Below, piece by piece: positions 1 through 6,312 of a stretch of 7,947 nucleotides of DNA (position 1 is its first letter; each line of letters starts with the position of its first letter). The notes beneath the pieces are model-generated. The model did no database searches, had not been told where the DNA came from, and saw nothing but the letters and a program-made list of their open reading frames with translations. The translations under genes were made by a program, and so were the position numbers. Source of the stretch: JANOAR01 sp031411235. GTDB taxonomy: Bacteria; Verrucomicrobiota; Verrucomicrobiia; Verrucomicrobiales; Verrucomicrobiaceae. The stretch is taken from positions 1-7,947 of the forward strand of contig JANOAR010000045.1 of NCBI GenBank assembly GCA_031411235.1, in the 5' to 3' direction.

Positions 1-240
1 GAACGCCGTGAAGGTGTGAGCGATGGGGATCGCATTGGGCGAAGCGTAACTGAAAGGCAAGGCCCGAGCGGCCTGCTCGAGAAAGCCAATCTGGCGCAAC
101 CAAGCGATGAAACTGGCGAGACCCGCGAAGGGCGTAACCGCCTTGGAGGTGGAGGTCAAAAGTAACTGGCGAGCACCGGCAAGGGGTGCAAAATCAACGG
201 TATCGTTTTGTGCGGTGGGCGGGGTATGAGATGTCTTCAC
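1..240 (-). CDS. DDE-type transposase, N-terminal part (cut by window edge)
   Basis: An open minus-strand frame of 80 codons runs off the left edge. It starts at GTG 240-238; another in-frame GTG lies at 255-253, and an in-frame stop sits further upstream at 285-283. The N-terminus is polar (KTSHTPPTAQNDTVDFAPLA). It is followed by a helical segment, TPFAGLASFIAWLRQIGFLE, and then SPNAIPIAHTFTAF. I associate this order (glycine-containing 'LTPxGGL', 'LRxLGFLxxA', then 'PNAIPxxHTxxAF') with N-terminal parts of IS4/IS1380-like DDE transposases in environmental bacteria. The catalytic D-D-E residues would lie beyond the window, so the family is not proven. GGGAG lies 3 nt upstream of the 240 start and GGAG 3 nt upstream of the 255 start, so either could be used. 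It points away from rpoD. Its upstream end would lie near 283-305, where a repeat tip is found. Confidence 0.68.
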   Translation of the reverse strand, partial: MKTSHTPPTAQNDTVDFAPLAGARQLLLTSTSKAVTPFAGLASFIAWLRQIGFLEQAARALPFSYASPNAIPIAHTFTAF

Positions 241-282
241 AAACTCCCATCGCACCGACTCCGCCGCGCAAAACGACCTTCT

Positions 283-305
283 TCAATCGCGGCGTTCGGG
301 TTTAA
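283..305 (-). repeat. Solo copy of the foldback tip, possible terminal inverted repeat of the left-hand insertion sequence
   Basis: Read on the minus strand from 305 inward, this 23-nt stretch begins TTAAACCCGAACGCCGCG and ends ATTGA. It matches the right tip of the foldback element at 2459-2437 at 21 of 23 positions. It also matches the left tip at 2289-2308 over the core CCCGAACGCCGCG. It lies 28-65 bp upstream of the two candidate transposase starts, where the terminal inverted repeat of an insertion sequence would be expected. The other end of that element is outside the window, so the TIR assignment is an inference. The sequence match itself is seen directly. Confidence 0.6.
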
Positions 306-363
306 CATAAGCGAGCGGACAAGATCAAAGATTGGCTTGACCGCTTGAAGCCTCCCGCGATGG

Positions 364-392
364 TTCGCGCTCCCTTCTGCAACGCTTATAAA
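364..392 (+). promoter_or_regulatory. Weak sigma70-type promoter candidate ahead of rpoD
   Basis: TATAAA at 387-392 (5 of 6 to the -10 consensus) lies 17 nt after TTCGCG at 364-369 (only 3 of 6 to the -35). It is the best -10 box between the transposase and the sigma factor. If real, transcription would start near 399, so translation would begin at ATG 411 rather than at ATG 360 or 393. The poor -35 keeps confidence low. A promoter carried by the neighbouring mobile element, or one upstream of it, is possible. Confidence 0.3.
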
Positions 393-410
393 ATGGACGC
401 TCGCGGGACT

Positions 411-2288
411 ATGGTTGCCTCCAAAAAAACATCCCCACCTGCTGCTGCTGCGAGCATCGTCCCATTCTCTTTACCGGTGCCCTCCGAGCTACCCGTGAAG
501 CGAGGCCGGGGCCGTCCACGCAAGCACCCGCGCCCCGACACTGGGGCTCCGCCCGCCACTCCGACGAAGCGTGGTCGGGGTCGTCCGCCCAAGAGTGTAG
601 CCCCTAGCGCACCAGCGCTTGTGCATGACGACATCAACTCGCCCGAGGTGCAGGAGAAGCTCCGCGAAATCATCCGCCTCGCTCGCGAGCAGGACTACCT
701 GACCTTCGACGACCTCAATGCAGCGCTGCCCACAGGTCACGTCACGGTGGATCTCATGGACGAAATCATCACCGTCCTGCGCACTCTCGCCATCCGCATC
801 GTCGAAGAAAGCCAAGTCGATGTCGTGAAAGCGCCCACAGCAACCTCGCCCGACGAAGAGGACACTGGCCCCGAGGATGAGGAAGACCACGTCGAGGAGA
901 TGCCGCGCAAGCGAAGCCAGCATGATGAAGCAGGCCGACTCGACGTACTCGACGACCCTGTGCGCATGTATTTGCGCCAGATGGGCCAGGTGCCTCTGCT
1001 CACGCGTGACCAAGAAATCGCCATCTCCAAGCGCATCGAGAAGGCCGAGAATCATCTGCAAAACTGCCTACAAACCATTGGCTTCATCGCCGAAAACTAC
1101 GTCCAACTCGCCGACTCACTCATCGCTGGCGATGAGCGCTTCGACCGGCTCGTCCTAGACCAAAAAAACGATGACCGGGACGTTTACTTCAAGAAGCTCC
1201 TCGCCCACCTCACCACTGCCAAAGCTGCGCTAGCTAAGGTCAACGAGGCCTATACCAAGGCCGCCAACGCCACCGTCAAAAAGCGCCAAGCACTCCAGGA
1301 TGATTTCGTCGCCGGGCGCACGGCTTTCTTTAAACTCTGTAATAAATTCTACTTCAAACAGAAGGTGAACGAAGACTTCGTCGCCCTGCTGAAAGAGCGG
1401 CTCATGGAGTTGGATCGCATTGAGCACGCGGTCTCGCATGACGATAGCAACGAATTCGCCGCCGAGGAGCTGCGCTTGTTTGAATCCCAAGCCTGGCGCA
1501 CCGCCAATGACTTCCGCACGCTCGTCACCGAGTCTGCCAAATGGGTCGCCGACAGCACCAAGGCCAAGACGGAAATGATTGAGGCCAATCTCCGCCTCGT
1601 CATCTCCATCGCCAAAAAATACACCAACCGTGGGCTGTCTTTCCTCGATCTCATTCAGGAAGGCAACATGGGTCTCATGCGTGCGGTGGAAAAATTCGAG
1701 TATCGACGCGGCTACAAGTTCAGCACCTACGCTACGTGGTGGATTCGCCAAGCCATCACCCGCGCCATCGCCGACCAAGCCCGCACCATCCGCATCCCGG
1801 TTCACATGATCGAGACGATCAACAAACTCATGCGCGTGCAGAAGCAGCTCGTGCAGGAGTTAGGCCGCGACCCGATGCCTGAGGAGATCGCCGACGAAGT
1901 GCATCTGCCTGTTGATCGCGTGCGTGCCGTGCTGCGCATGGCCCAGCAGCCCGTGAGTTTGCAGGTCAAGGTGGGCGATGGTGATGGCGACACCGAGTTT
2001 GGCGACTTCATCGAAGACAAAGAGGCCTCCAACCCCATGGAGATGACCGCGATGAATCTGCTGCGCGACAAGTTGCGCGATGTCCTCGACACGCTCACCG
2101 AGCGCGAGCGCGACGTGCTGGAGCAGCGCTTCGGCCTCAGCGACGGTGCAGGCCGCACGTTGGAAGAAGTGGGCAAACAATTTCAAGTCACCCGCGAACG
2201 CATTCGCCAGATCGAAGCCAAAGCCCTGCGCAAACTGCGACACCCCACGCGCATCCGCAAGCTAGGCGGCTTCTTTGGCACGCAGTGA
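411..2288 (+). CDS. rpoD: RNA polymerase primary sigma factor RpoD (sigma70)
   Basis: Primary (group 1) sigma factor that directs core RNA polymerase to housekeeping promoters. Numbered from ATG 411 (625 aa): a Pro/Ala/Lys-rich extension with KRGRGRPRK (30-38) and KRGRGRPPK (53-61), both AT-hook-like; a region 1.1-like helical domain (about 78-138); an acidic linker; region 1.2 starting DPVRMYLRQMGQVPLLT (182-198); a large non-conserved spacer (about 211-385); and region 2 with NLRLVISIAKKY, LSFLDLIQEGN and FSTYATWWIRQAITRAI (393-453). Region 3 follows, then region 4 ending in the helix-turn-helix RTLEEVGKQFQVTRERIRQIE (582-602). Having both region 1.1 and the spacer argues for the essential sigma rather than a stress paralogue. 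The frame stays open upstream to TTG 345, with ATGs at 360 and 393. None has a Shine-Dalgarno site. I chose 411 because the only good -10 box abuts 393 and the lysine-rich MVASKKTS start is plausible. It ends one base before the foldback element. Confidence 0.97.
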   Translation: MVASKKTSPPAAAASIVPFSLPVPSELPVKRGRGRPRKHPRPDTGAPPATPTKRGRGRPPKSVAPSAPALVHDDINSPEVQEKLREIIRLAREQDYLTFDDLNAALPTGHVTVDLMDEIITVLRTLAIRIVEESQVDVVKAPTATSPDEEDTGPEDEEDHVEEMPRKRSQHDEAGRLDVLDDPVRMYLRQMGQVPLLTRDQEIAISKRIEKAENHLQNCLQTIGFIAENYVQLADSLIAGDERFDRLVLDQKNDDRDVYFKKLLAHLTTAKAALAKVNEAYTKAANATVKKRQALQDDFVAGRTAFFKLCNKFYFKQKVNEDFVALLKERLMELDRIEHAVSHDDSNEFAAEELRLFESQAWRTANDFRTLVTESAKWVADSTKAKTEMIEANLRLVISIAKKYTNRGLSFLDLIQEGNMGLMRAVEKFEYRRGYKFSTYATWWIRQAITRAIADQARTIRIPVHMIETINKLMRVQKQLVQELGRDPMPEEIADEVHLPVDRVRAVLRMAQQPVSLQVKVGDGDGDTEFGDFIEDKEASNPMEMTAMNLLRDKLRDVLDTLTERERDVLEQRFGLSDGAGRTLEEVGKQFQVTRERIRQIEAKALRKLRHPTRIRKLGGFFGTQ

Positions 2289-2459
2289 TTAGCCCGAACG
2301 CCGCGTTTCAGCGGTGGTTAGCTTCGGCAAAGCTCGAGTCTCAGGCGGTTTGGCGACGGCGGGACTGTATTGAAGATTACTGAGCCCGCCGTCGCCAAGC
2401 CGCATCAGGCCGGGCGTTGGTGAAGATAGCCGCCGATCAAACGCGGCTTTCGGGTTTAA
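2289..2459. repeat. 171-bp foldback (MITE-like) element between convergent genes
   Basis: Left arm 2289-2363 and right arm 2385-2459 (75 nt each) are imperfect reverse complements around a 21-nt loop. The inner 19 bp match at 18 positions. The outer tips share CCCGAA(C/A)GCCGCGTTT. The next about 22 nt match at roughly 15 positions, and several differences are C/T changes that keep G-U pairing in RNA. Only a short stretch in the middle is poorly paired. The left end abuts the rpoD stop codon (2286-2288). The right end includes TTAA, whose complement gives the TAA stop of the amgK-like gene. The outer tip also occurs at 283-305 beside a transposase. This resembles a non-autonomous foldback element or a REP/BIME-type intergenic repeat. 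No clean target-site duplication is visible: TTAG on the left, TTAA on the right. Confidence 0.75.
2345..2403. terminator. Strong hairpin core, candidate bidirectional terminator for rpoD and amgK
   Basis: GCGGTTTGGCGACGGCGGG (2345-2363) and CCCGCCGTCGCCAAGCCGC (2385-2403) form a 19-bp stem with a single T/C difference and a 21-nt AT-richer loop. It lies between the convergent ends of rpoD (plus) and the amgK-like gene (minus), where a shared terminator is expected. There is no T-tract on either side, so it is not a classical intrinsic terminator. It may block read-through by structure alone, or act as a 3'-end stabiliser. Confidence 0.5.
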
Positions 2460-3442
2460 GGCATGAACAAGGGCCGCAGCGCACTCAGCGACGGCTCCAA
2501 TTCGCAGACCTCGGCCAGATTGGCCACAGCCGCAGGAATGTGCTGGCGGAACTGCGGCTTGCCTTGGTTGCGGCTCAGATTCCCATAGGCTCCGAGCGCC
2601 TGCATCAGCCGCTGGGCAGCGCAGAGGTGGAAGCGCTCCAGTACTCGCCCAAATTCAAGACTGCGGCTCTCGGCGTAGTAGTGCAGCAGTTCCTTGCGCT
2701 CGTCCTTGGTGATGACCATGTAGGGGTCGTAGAGCAGCGAGGCGAGATCATACTCCGCAAGGCCAAGGCGCAGTCCTTGGTAATCCACGAGCCATACCTC
2801 GTCCGCATGGAGCATCACATTCTGGCTTTGAAAGTCGCGATGCACGAGGCACCGAGGCTCTTTCGCCAGCCGCTTGCGCAGCTTTTTCAAGGCAGCATGC
2901 GCTTCATCAAAAATCACGTCATGCGGATCGCGATCCAAGTGCCCACGCACAAAGTGAGTGAGGAAATACTCCTGCTCCCAGAGATAAAGAGCCTCGTCGA
3001 AAAGCGGTTCTAACAAATTTTTATCCGCCGAGCTGAGGCTGCTCTCCGCGATGTCATGGATGCGTCCTGCCTCGCGCAATGTCGCCTGGTACCACTGTCG
3101 GCGAGTGGGCCACAGCTCGACTCGCAGGCTGTGCAAATCAACCTCTCCAAGGTCGCTCATCCAAACGCATAACTTATCCTCGTCGAAGGCATAGATTTCA
3201 GGCACATGCACGCCATGGGCGGCGAGTCGGCGGGTCGCCGCGACAAACTTGGGGTTGTCCGAACGGGCCAAGGTATAAACCATGAGCACCATCGAAGGAT
3301 AAGGCCCCGAGGCCCACAACAGACGGTAGAATTTGCGATCTGAGCCCCCTTTGACAATAGGATCGACGGCACAAGCGATGCCCTTCAGTTCAGGGAATTG
3401 CTGGCGCGTGAGGATGAGGAGAGCCTCGTGTTCTGGCGGCAT
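2456..3442 (-). CDS. amgK: AmgK-like N-acetylmuramate/N-acetylglucosamine anomeric kinase (aminoglycoside phosphotransferase fold)
   Basis: Probable cytoplasmic sugar kinase making MurNAc-alpha-1-phosphate (and GlcNAc-1-phosphate) from recycled wall sugars. Numbered from ATG 3442 (328 aa): a nucleotide-binding N-lobe with GGSDRKFYRLL (32-42), the hinge-side motif WMSDLGEVDL (94-103), the catalytic loop LVHRDFQSQNVML (199-211; Asp203, Asn208) and the metal-binding Asp220 in LVDYQG. GLAEYDLASLLYDPY (227-241) follows, as is typical of this branch of the APH family. The murU-like gene lies upstream on the same strand; this pairing is the main reason to call AmgK rather than an antibiotic kinase. 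The frame extends 13 codons upstream to ATG 3481, but that stretch is a 13-bp tandem duplication giving an odd VIFIRHFFS peptide, so I start at 3442. There is no Shine-Dalgarno site. The stop codon lies inside the right tip of the foldback element. Confidence 0.82.
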   Translation of the reverse strand: MPPEHEALLILTRQQFPELKGIACAVDPIVKGGSDRKFYRLLWASGPYPSMVLMVYTLARSDNPKFVAATRRLAAHGVHVPEIYAFDEDKLCVWMSDLGEVDLHSLRVELWPTRRQWYQATLREAGRIHDIAESSLSSADKNLLEPLFDEALYLWEQEYFLTHFVRGHLDRDPHDVIFDEAHAALKKLRKRLAKEPRCLVHRDFQSQNVMLHADEVWLVDYQGLRLGLAEYDLASLLYDPYMVITKDERKELLHYYAESRSLEFGRVLERFHLCAAQRLMQALGAYGNLSRNQGKPQFRQHIPAAVANLAEVCELEPSLSALRPLFMP

Positions 3443-3450
3443 GATGGAGA

Positions 3451-3476
3451 AAAAATGACGAATAAAAATGACGAAT
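3451..3476. repeat. Perfect 13-bp tandem duplication upstream of amgK
   Basis: AAAAATGACGAAT occurs twice in direct tandem (3451-3463 and 3464-3476). It lies 9-34 bp upstream of the chosen amgK start, within its 5' leader. It looks like a replication-slippage product. If translation began at ATG 3481 it would be read through as part of the protein. Confidence 0.85.
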
Positions 3477-3494
3477 GCCAAGAGGCAAAACGCA

Positions 3495-3506
3495 GCATCG
3501 CGATGC
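3495..3506. promoter_or_regulatory. 12-bp perfect palindrome between murU and amgK
   Basis: GCATCGCGATGC is a perfect palindrome in the 148-bp gap between the murU-like stop and the amgK-like start. It could be an operator or a small mRNA processing hairpin. No convincing promoter was found in this gap, so the two genes may still be co-transcribed. Palindromes of this size occur by chance in GC-rich DNA, hence the low confidence. Confidence 0.25.
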
Positions 3507-3590
3507 GCTAGCGGGGCCTAGCAGACTTTGTGCGTTCATCCATTCCTACTCGGTGGATAGCCCGCTTGGCAAGCAATCGCAGCGCTCGAT

Positions 3591-4535
3591 TTAAAAATCT
3601 ACGCCATTCCTTTCCCCATAGCCACACTGGCCTGAACGCACAATGCAACGCCTCAGAACCGAGCCAGACTGCACCTGCGCACCCGGCCACAGAAGGCAGT
3701 CCTCCAAGCAGCAGTCCGCCTCGACGACGGCTCCAGGCCCGATCACATTGAGCCCACTGAGCTGCACATCGCTCGACAGTCGTGCCTCCGCATGGATCGC
3801 TGCCGCATGGCCACCGCGAAAGGCAGCGCCCAGCTTATTCATTTCAAGATGCGCACCCAGGTAGCTCGCACGGTCTCCCAAGTCCCACCATTGGCCCTCG
3901 TCGCAAAGCACACCACCGACACGTTTGCCTGCCTGAATGAGGCGCAAAAAAACTGGCACAACCGACTCTACTTTGCCTGGCACCAGCCAATCAAAAAACT
4001 CTGGGCTCACGACATAAATGCCAGTGAAAAGACAAGGCGAGTCCGACGGCACACCGAGTGTGCCACGCAGGTCGCGCACACAGCCAGACGCAGAATCAAA
4101 CACCACATTGCGACTCGGCCCCGTGCTGCGTAAGGCCAGCGTCACCACATTGCCACGCTTGGAATGCTCATCCAGCAAGGGTTGCAGCGCGATGTCGGTT
4201 AGGATGTCGCCATTGTACACGATGAAGGAACCGCCATCATCGAGCAGGTCGCGCACGTTGGCCAGACCACCAGCCGTGTCGAGGATCGCGGGCGACTCAT
4301 GGCGAAACGTCAGTGGGCAGCCAGCATACTCGTGCTGCGGAAAAGCCGTGTTATAACACTGCGGCAAGTGATGCGTATTGATCACAAATGCCTGCACCCC
4401 AGCACTCCGCAGATGTTCAAAAGCGTAAGCCATCAGCGGCTTGTGAAACACTGGGATAAGCGGCTTCGGCAGTTGATCCGTTAAAGGTCTCAGCCGCGTT
4501 CCCAATCCTGCTCCGAGCACAAAAGCCTTGTTCAC
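3591..4535 (-). CDS. murU: MurU-like sugar-1-phosphate nucleotidyltransferase with C-terminal beta-helix
   Basis: Probable MurNAc-alpha-1-phosphate uridylyltransferase, making UDP-MurNAc from the AmgK product and UTP. Of 314 aa, the N-terminal Rossmann-like NTP-transferase domain carries the signature GAGLGTRLRPLTDQLPKPLI (8-27), the metal-binding Asp110 in FIVYNGDILTD, TGIYVVSP (171-178) and the acidic WWDLGD (216-221). A C-terminal stretch (about 243-300) has hexapeptide-like repeats (IGPGAVVEADCCLEDCLLWP), suggesting a left-handed beta-helix. The well-studied Pseudomonas MurU is about 223 aa and lacks this extension, so a GDP-mannose or glucose-1-phosphate enzyme is the main alternative. 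The kinase gene downstream favours MurU. The start is GTG 4535-4533: an in-frame TAA lies only three codons upstream (4545-4547), leaving no earlier option. The gene is divergent from the TPR gene. Confidence 0.78.
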   Translation of the reverse strand: MNKAFVLGAGLGTRLRPLTDQLPKPLIPVFHKPLMAYAFEHLRSAGVQAFVINTHHLPQCYNTAFPQHEYAGCPLTFRHESPAILDTAGGLANVRDLLDDGGSFIVYNGDILTDIALQPLLDEHSKRGNVVTLALRSTGPSRNVVFDSASGCVRDLRGTLGVPSDSPCLFTGIYVVSPEFFDWLVPGKVESVVPVFLRLIQAGKRVGGVLCDEGQWWDLGDRASYLGAHLEMNKLGAAFRGGHAAAIHAEARLSSDVQLSGLNVIGPGAVVEADCCLEDCLLWPGAQVQSGSVLRRCIVRSGQCGYGERNGVDF

Positions 4536-4549
4536 ACAGGCGTTTTACG

Positions 4550-4578
4550 TTCTCATCTTTAACCATGCAATGCATAAT
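4550..4578 (+). promoter_or_regulatory. Promoter candidate for the TPR-hydrolase-Nudix operon, with an overlapping dyad
   Basis: TTCTCA (4550-4555, 4 of 6) and CATAAT (4573-4578, 5 of 6) are separated by 17 nt, giving a sigma70-like promoter with a start near 4585 and a leader of about 50 nt. The perfect dyad ATGCA-A-TGCAT (4565-4575) overlaps the spacer and -10 box. It lies in the 98-bp region shared with the divergent murU-like gene, so a regulator bound there could control both directions. The minus-strand promoter for murU is not clear. Confidence 0.4.
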
Positions 4579-4633
4579 TCCAACGCCCCTGAATCGGTGC
4601 GTGAAGAAGTAGAGGCCAGAGAACAAAGCGACG

Positions 4634-5107
4634 ATGATGGAACTAGAACGCAGGATCGTGAGAGCCCAGGGCTACGCAGAGCTAGGCATGTTCGCCCGAG
4701 CTAGGCAGGAGCTTGCGACACTGCCGCGAGAGACCCTTGGCCGTGTGGACACCCTTGGTATCGCTTTGCTCTGCGAGCTGGGCGAAAGCCGCTGGGATCA
4801 GGCACTAGCACGGACTCGTGAGCTGTGCCGCCTCCAACCGGAAGACCCTGCTGGCTACCTTCATGCCGCCTTTTGCCTGCATGAGTTGGGCCGCACCCAG
4901 GAAGCTCTGCATGTGCTCATGCACGGCCCGCCCGCTCTGCATCTGCGTGCCGTGTACTACTACAACATGGCCTGTTACAACGCTCGTCTCGGAGACTCCG
5001 AAGCCGCCATGCAATTGCTAAATCGTGCCTTCAGCATGGACAAAAGTCTGCGTCGTGCAGCAAAAAAAGACCAAGACCTCGACGTTCTGCGAGGCCAACT
5101 TATCTGA
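4634..5107 (+). CDS. Small tetratricopeptide-repeat protein
   Basis: A 157-aa all-helical protein built of TPR-like hairpins and little else. Recognisable units: AQGYAELGMFARARQELATL (11-30), about 44-70 (weaker), GYLHAAFCLHELGRTQEALH (74-93) and YYNMACYNARLGDSEAAMQL (109-128) followed by LNRAFSMD. The TPR consensus residues (small residue at position 8, Gly/Ala at 20, Pro/Asp after the second helix) are partly kept. There is no signal peptide, membrane segment or catalytic domain, so it is probably a cytoplasmic protein-protein adaptor; no partner can be named. ATG occurs at 4634 and 4637, neither with a Shine-Dalgarno site. The stop is 17 bp before the serine hydrolase gene, so the two are probably co-transcribed. 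Confidence 0.85.
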   Translation: MMELERRIVRAQGYAELGMFARARQELATLPRETLGRVDTLGIALLCELGESRWDQALARTRELCRLQPEDPAGYLHAAFCLHELGRTQEALHVLMHGPPALHLRAVYYYNMACYNARLGDSEAAMQLLNRAFSMDKSLRRAAKKDQDLDVLRGQLI

Positions 5108-5124
5108 GTTCCCATCTCCCCTCC

Positions 5125-6285
5125 ATGCAAGGACTCCCCCCCCATAAACGCGAAGCCATCGAAGCTTGGTTCCAAGAAAGCTTCATTACGCGTGGCGAGC
5201 TAGGAGCCTCGCTCTCCATTTGGCAGGATGGTGTCGAAATCCTTGGCTTGGCACAGGGTTTTGCCAACCGCGAGCGCACCGTGCCCTGGCGCGAGGATAC
5301 ACTCGTGCCTGTGTGGTCTGCGACCAAAGGCCCCGCCGCTGTCGCCTGCCTGCTCGCTTTACATGAGGCGCATCTACCACTGCACGCCCATGTCGCCGAG
5401 GTCTGGCCCGAGTTCGGCGTCAAGGGCAAGGAGCAACTGACCTTCGAGGATGTGCTCAGTCATCGCGCAGGCCTGAGTTGGCTTAGCGAATCCGTGCCCA
5501 TCTTTAGCTTCGACGCCGTCATCACCGCCATCGAGCATCAGGTGCCACACACCGTGCCCGGCACCGTGCAAGGCTATCACGCACGCACCTTCGGCTTCAT
5601 CGTCGATGAAATCGTGCGGCGCATCACCGGGGTCGAATCACTGGGCCACTACTTCGATGAAATACTCGGAAACCAACTCGCCCTCGACTTCTGGATTGGC
5701 CTCCCCGAGGCCGAGTATGATCGCGTCGCAATGATCTATCCCGGCAAGATGAATATCGGCGCAGGTGACCAAGCTTTTTTGAAAGCCTTCAACACCAAAG
5801 GCAGCACCACGCAGATGACCTTCACCTCACCCGTCGGGCTCAATGCCGTGCAAGACTTCAACCAGCGCCACACCTGGGCTCAAGGTTACGCAAGCATGGG
5901 CGGTGTCAGCAGCGCCCACGGTCTCGGGCAGTTCTATGCCCTGCTCGCCAATGGCGGTACCCGCAATGGCGAACGCCTCATCCCCACCTGGATCGTCGAT
6001 GCCCTCAGCACTCCCTTGACTCAAGCCCTCGACGAAGTGCTCTGCGTCGAAGCTGCCTTCAGCACCGGTATGATGCTTGATCCACTCGACCGTGAAACAG
6101 GTGAAAAATCGCGCCAACTCTTTGGCCCCTCTTTGCGTGCCTTTGGCCATCCTGGCGCTGGCGGCAGCCTCGCCTTTGCTGATCCCGATAACGGCCTCGC
6201 CTTCGCCTACACCATGAACCAAATGGAAGTCGGCGTGTTACCCAGCGAGAGGGCGCGTGGCCTCGTTGATGCGCTGTATCGCTGA
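5125..6285 (+). CDS. Serine hydrolase of the class C beta-lactamase / family VIII esterase superfamily
   Basis: A 386-aa penicillin-binding-like serine hydrolase, normal length for the beta-lactamase-related family (Pfam Beta-lactamase). The nucleophile motif S-x-x-K is SATK (Ser65, Lys68) in VPVWSATKGPAAVACLLAL. LSHRAGL (111-117) is the usual conserved loop. The second motif reads GYHARTFGFIVDEIVRRITG (150-169), with Tyr151 followed by His-Ala rather than the Tyr-x-Asn of true class C beta-lactamases; Y-H-A-x-T-x-G is typical of EstB/family VIII esterases. The third motif is FGHPGAGGSLAFADP (340-354). No signal peptide is evident, so a cytoplasmic location is likely, unlike secreted AmpC enzymes. 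I expect an esterase or amide hydrolase; the substrate is unknown. The start ATG 5125 lies 17 bp after the TPR gene and lacks a clear Shine-Dalgarno site. Confidence 0.9.
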   Translation: MQGLPPHKREAIEAWFQESFITRGELGASLSIWQDGVEILGLAQGFANRERTVPWREDTLVPVWSATKGPAAVACLLALHEAHLPLHAHVAEVWPEFGVKGKEQLTFEDVLSHRAGLSWLSESVPIFSFDAVITAIEHQVPHTVPGTVQGYHARTFGFIVDEIVRRITGVESLGHYFDEILGNQLALDFWIGLPEAEYDRVAMIYPGKMNIGAGDQAFLKAFNTKGSTTQMTFTSPVGLNAVQDFNQRHTWAQGYASMGGVSSAHGLGQFYALLANGGTRNGERLIPTWIVDALSTPLTQALDEVLCVEAAFSTGMMLDPLDRETGEKSRQLFGPSLRAFGHPGAGGSLAFADPDNGLAFAYTMNQMEVGVLPSERARGLVDALYR

Positions 6286-6312
6286 GAGGTTCACCACAAC
6301 CGCAAACCCGCG

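Noticed and set aside
489..1061. Long minus-strand open frame opposite rpoD
   Set aside because: Antisense shadow of a clearly recognised sigma factor; its codon and residue composition reflects the opposite strand.
2285..2463. Target-site duplication flanking the foldback element
   Set aside because: The flanks read TTAG on the left and TTAA on the right. They are similar but not identical, and TTAA is part of the shared tip, so no duplication can be claimed.
2417..3013. 198-codon plus-strand frame opposite the amgK-like gene
   Set aside because: It overlaps catalytic motifs of the kinase on the other strand, has no recognisable domain, and begins inside the foldback element.
3443..3481. 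Extension of the amgK-like protein to ATG 3481
   Set aside because: The extra 13 residues are encoded by a tandem duplication and do not resemble the family's N-terminus.
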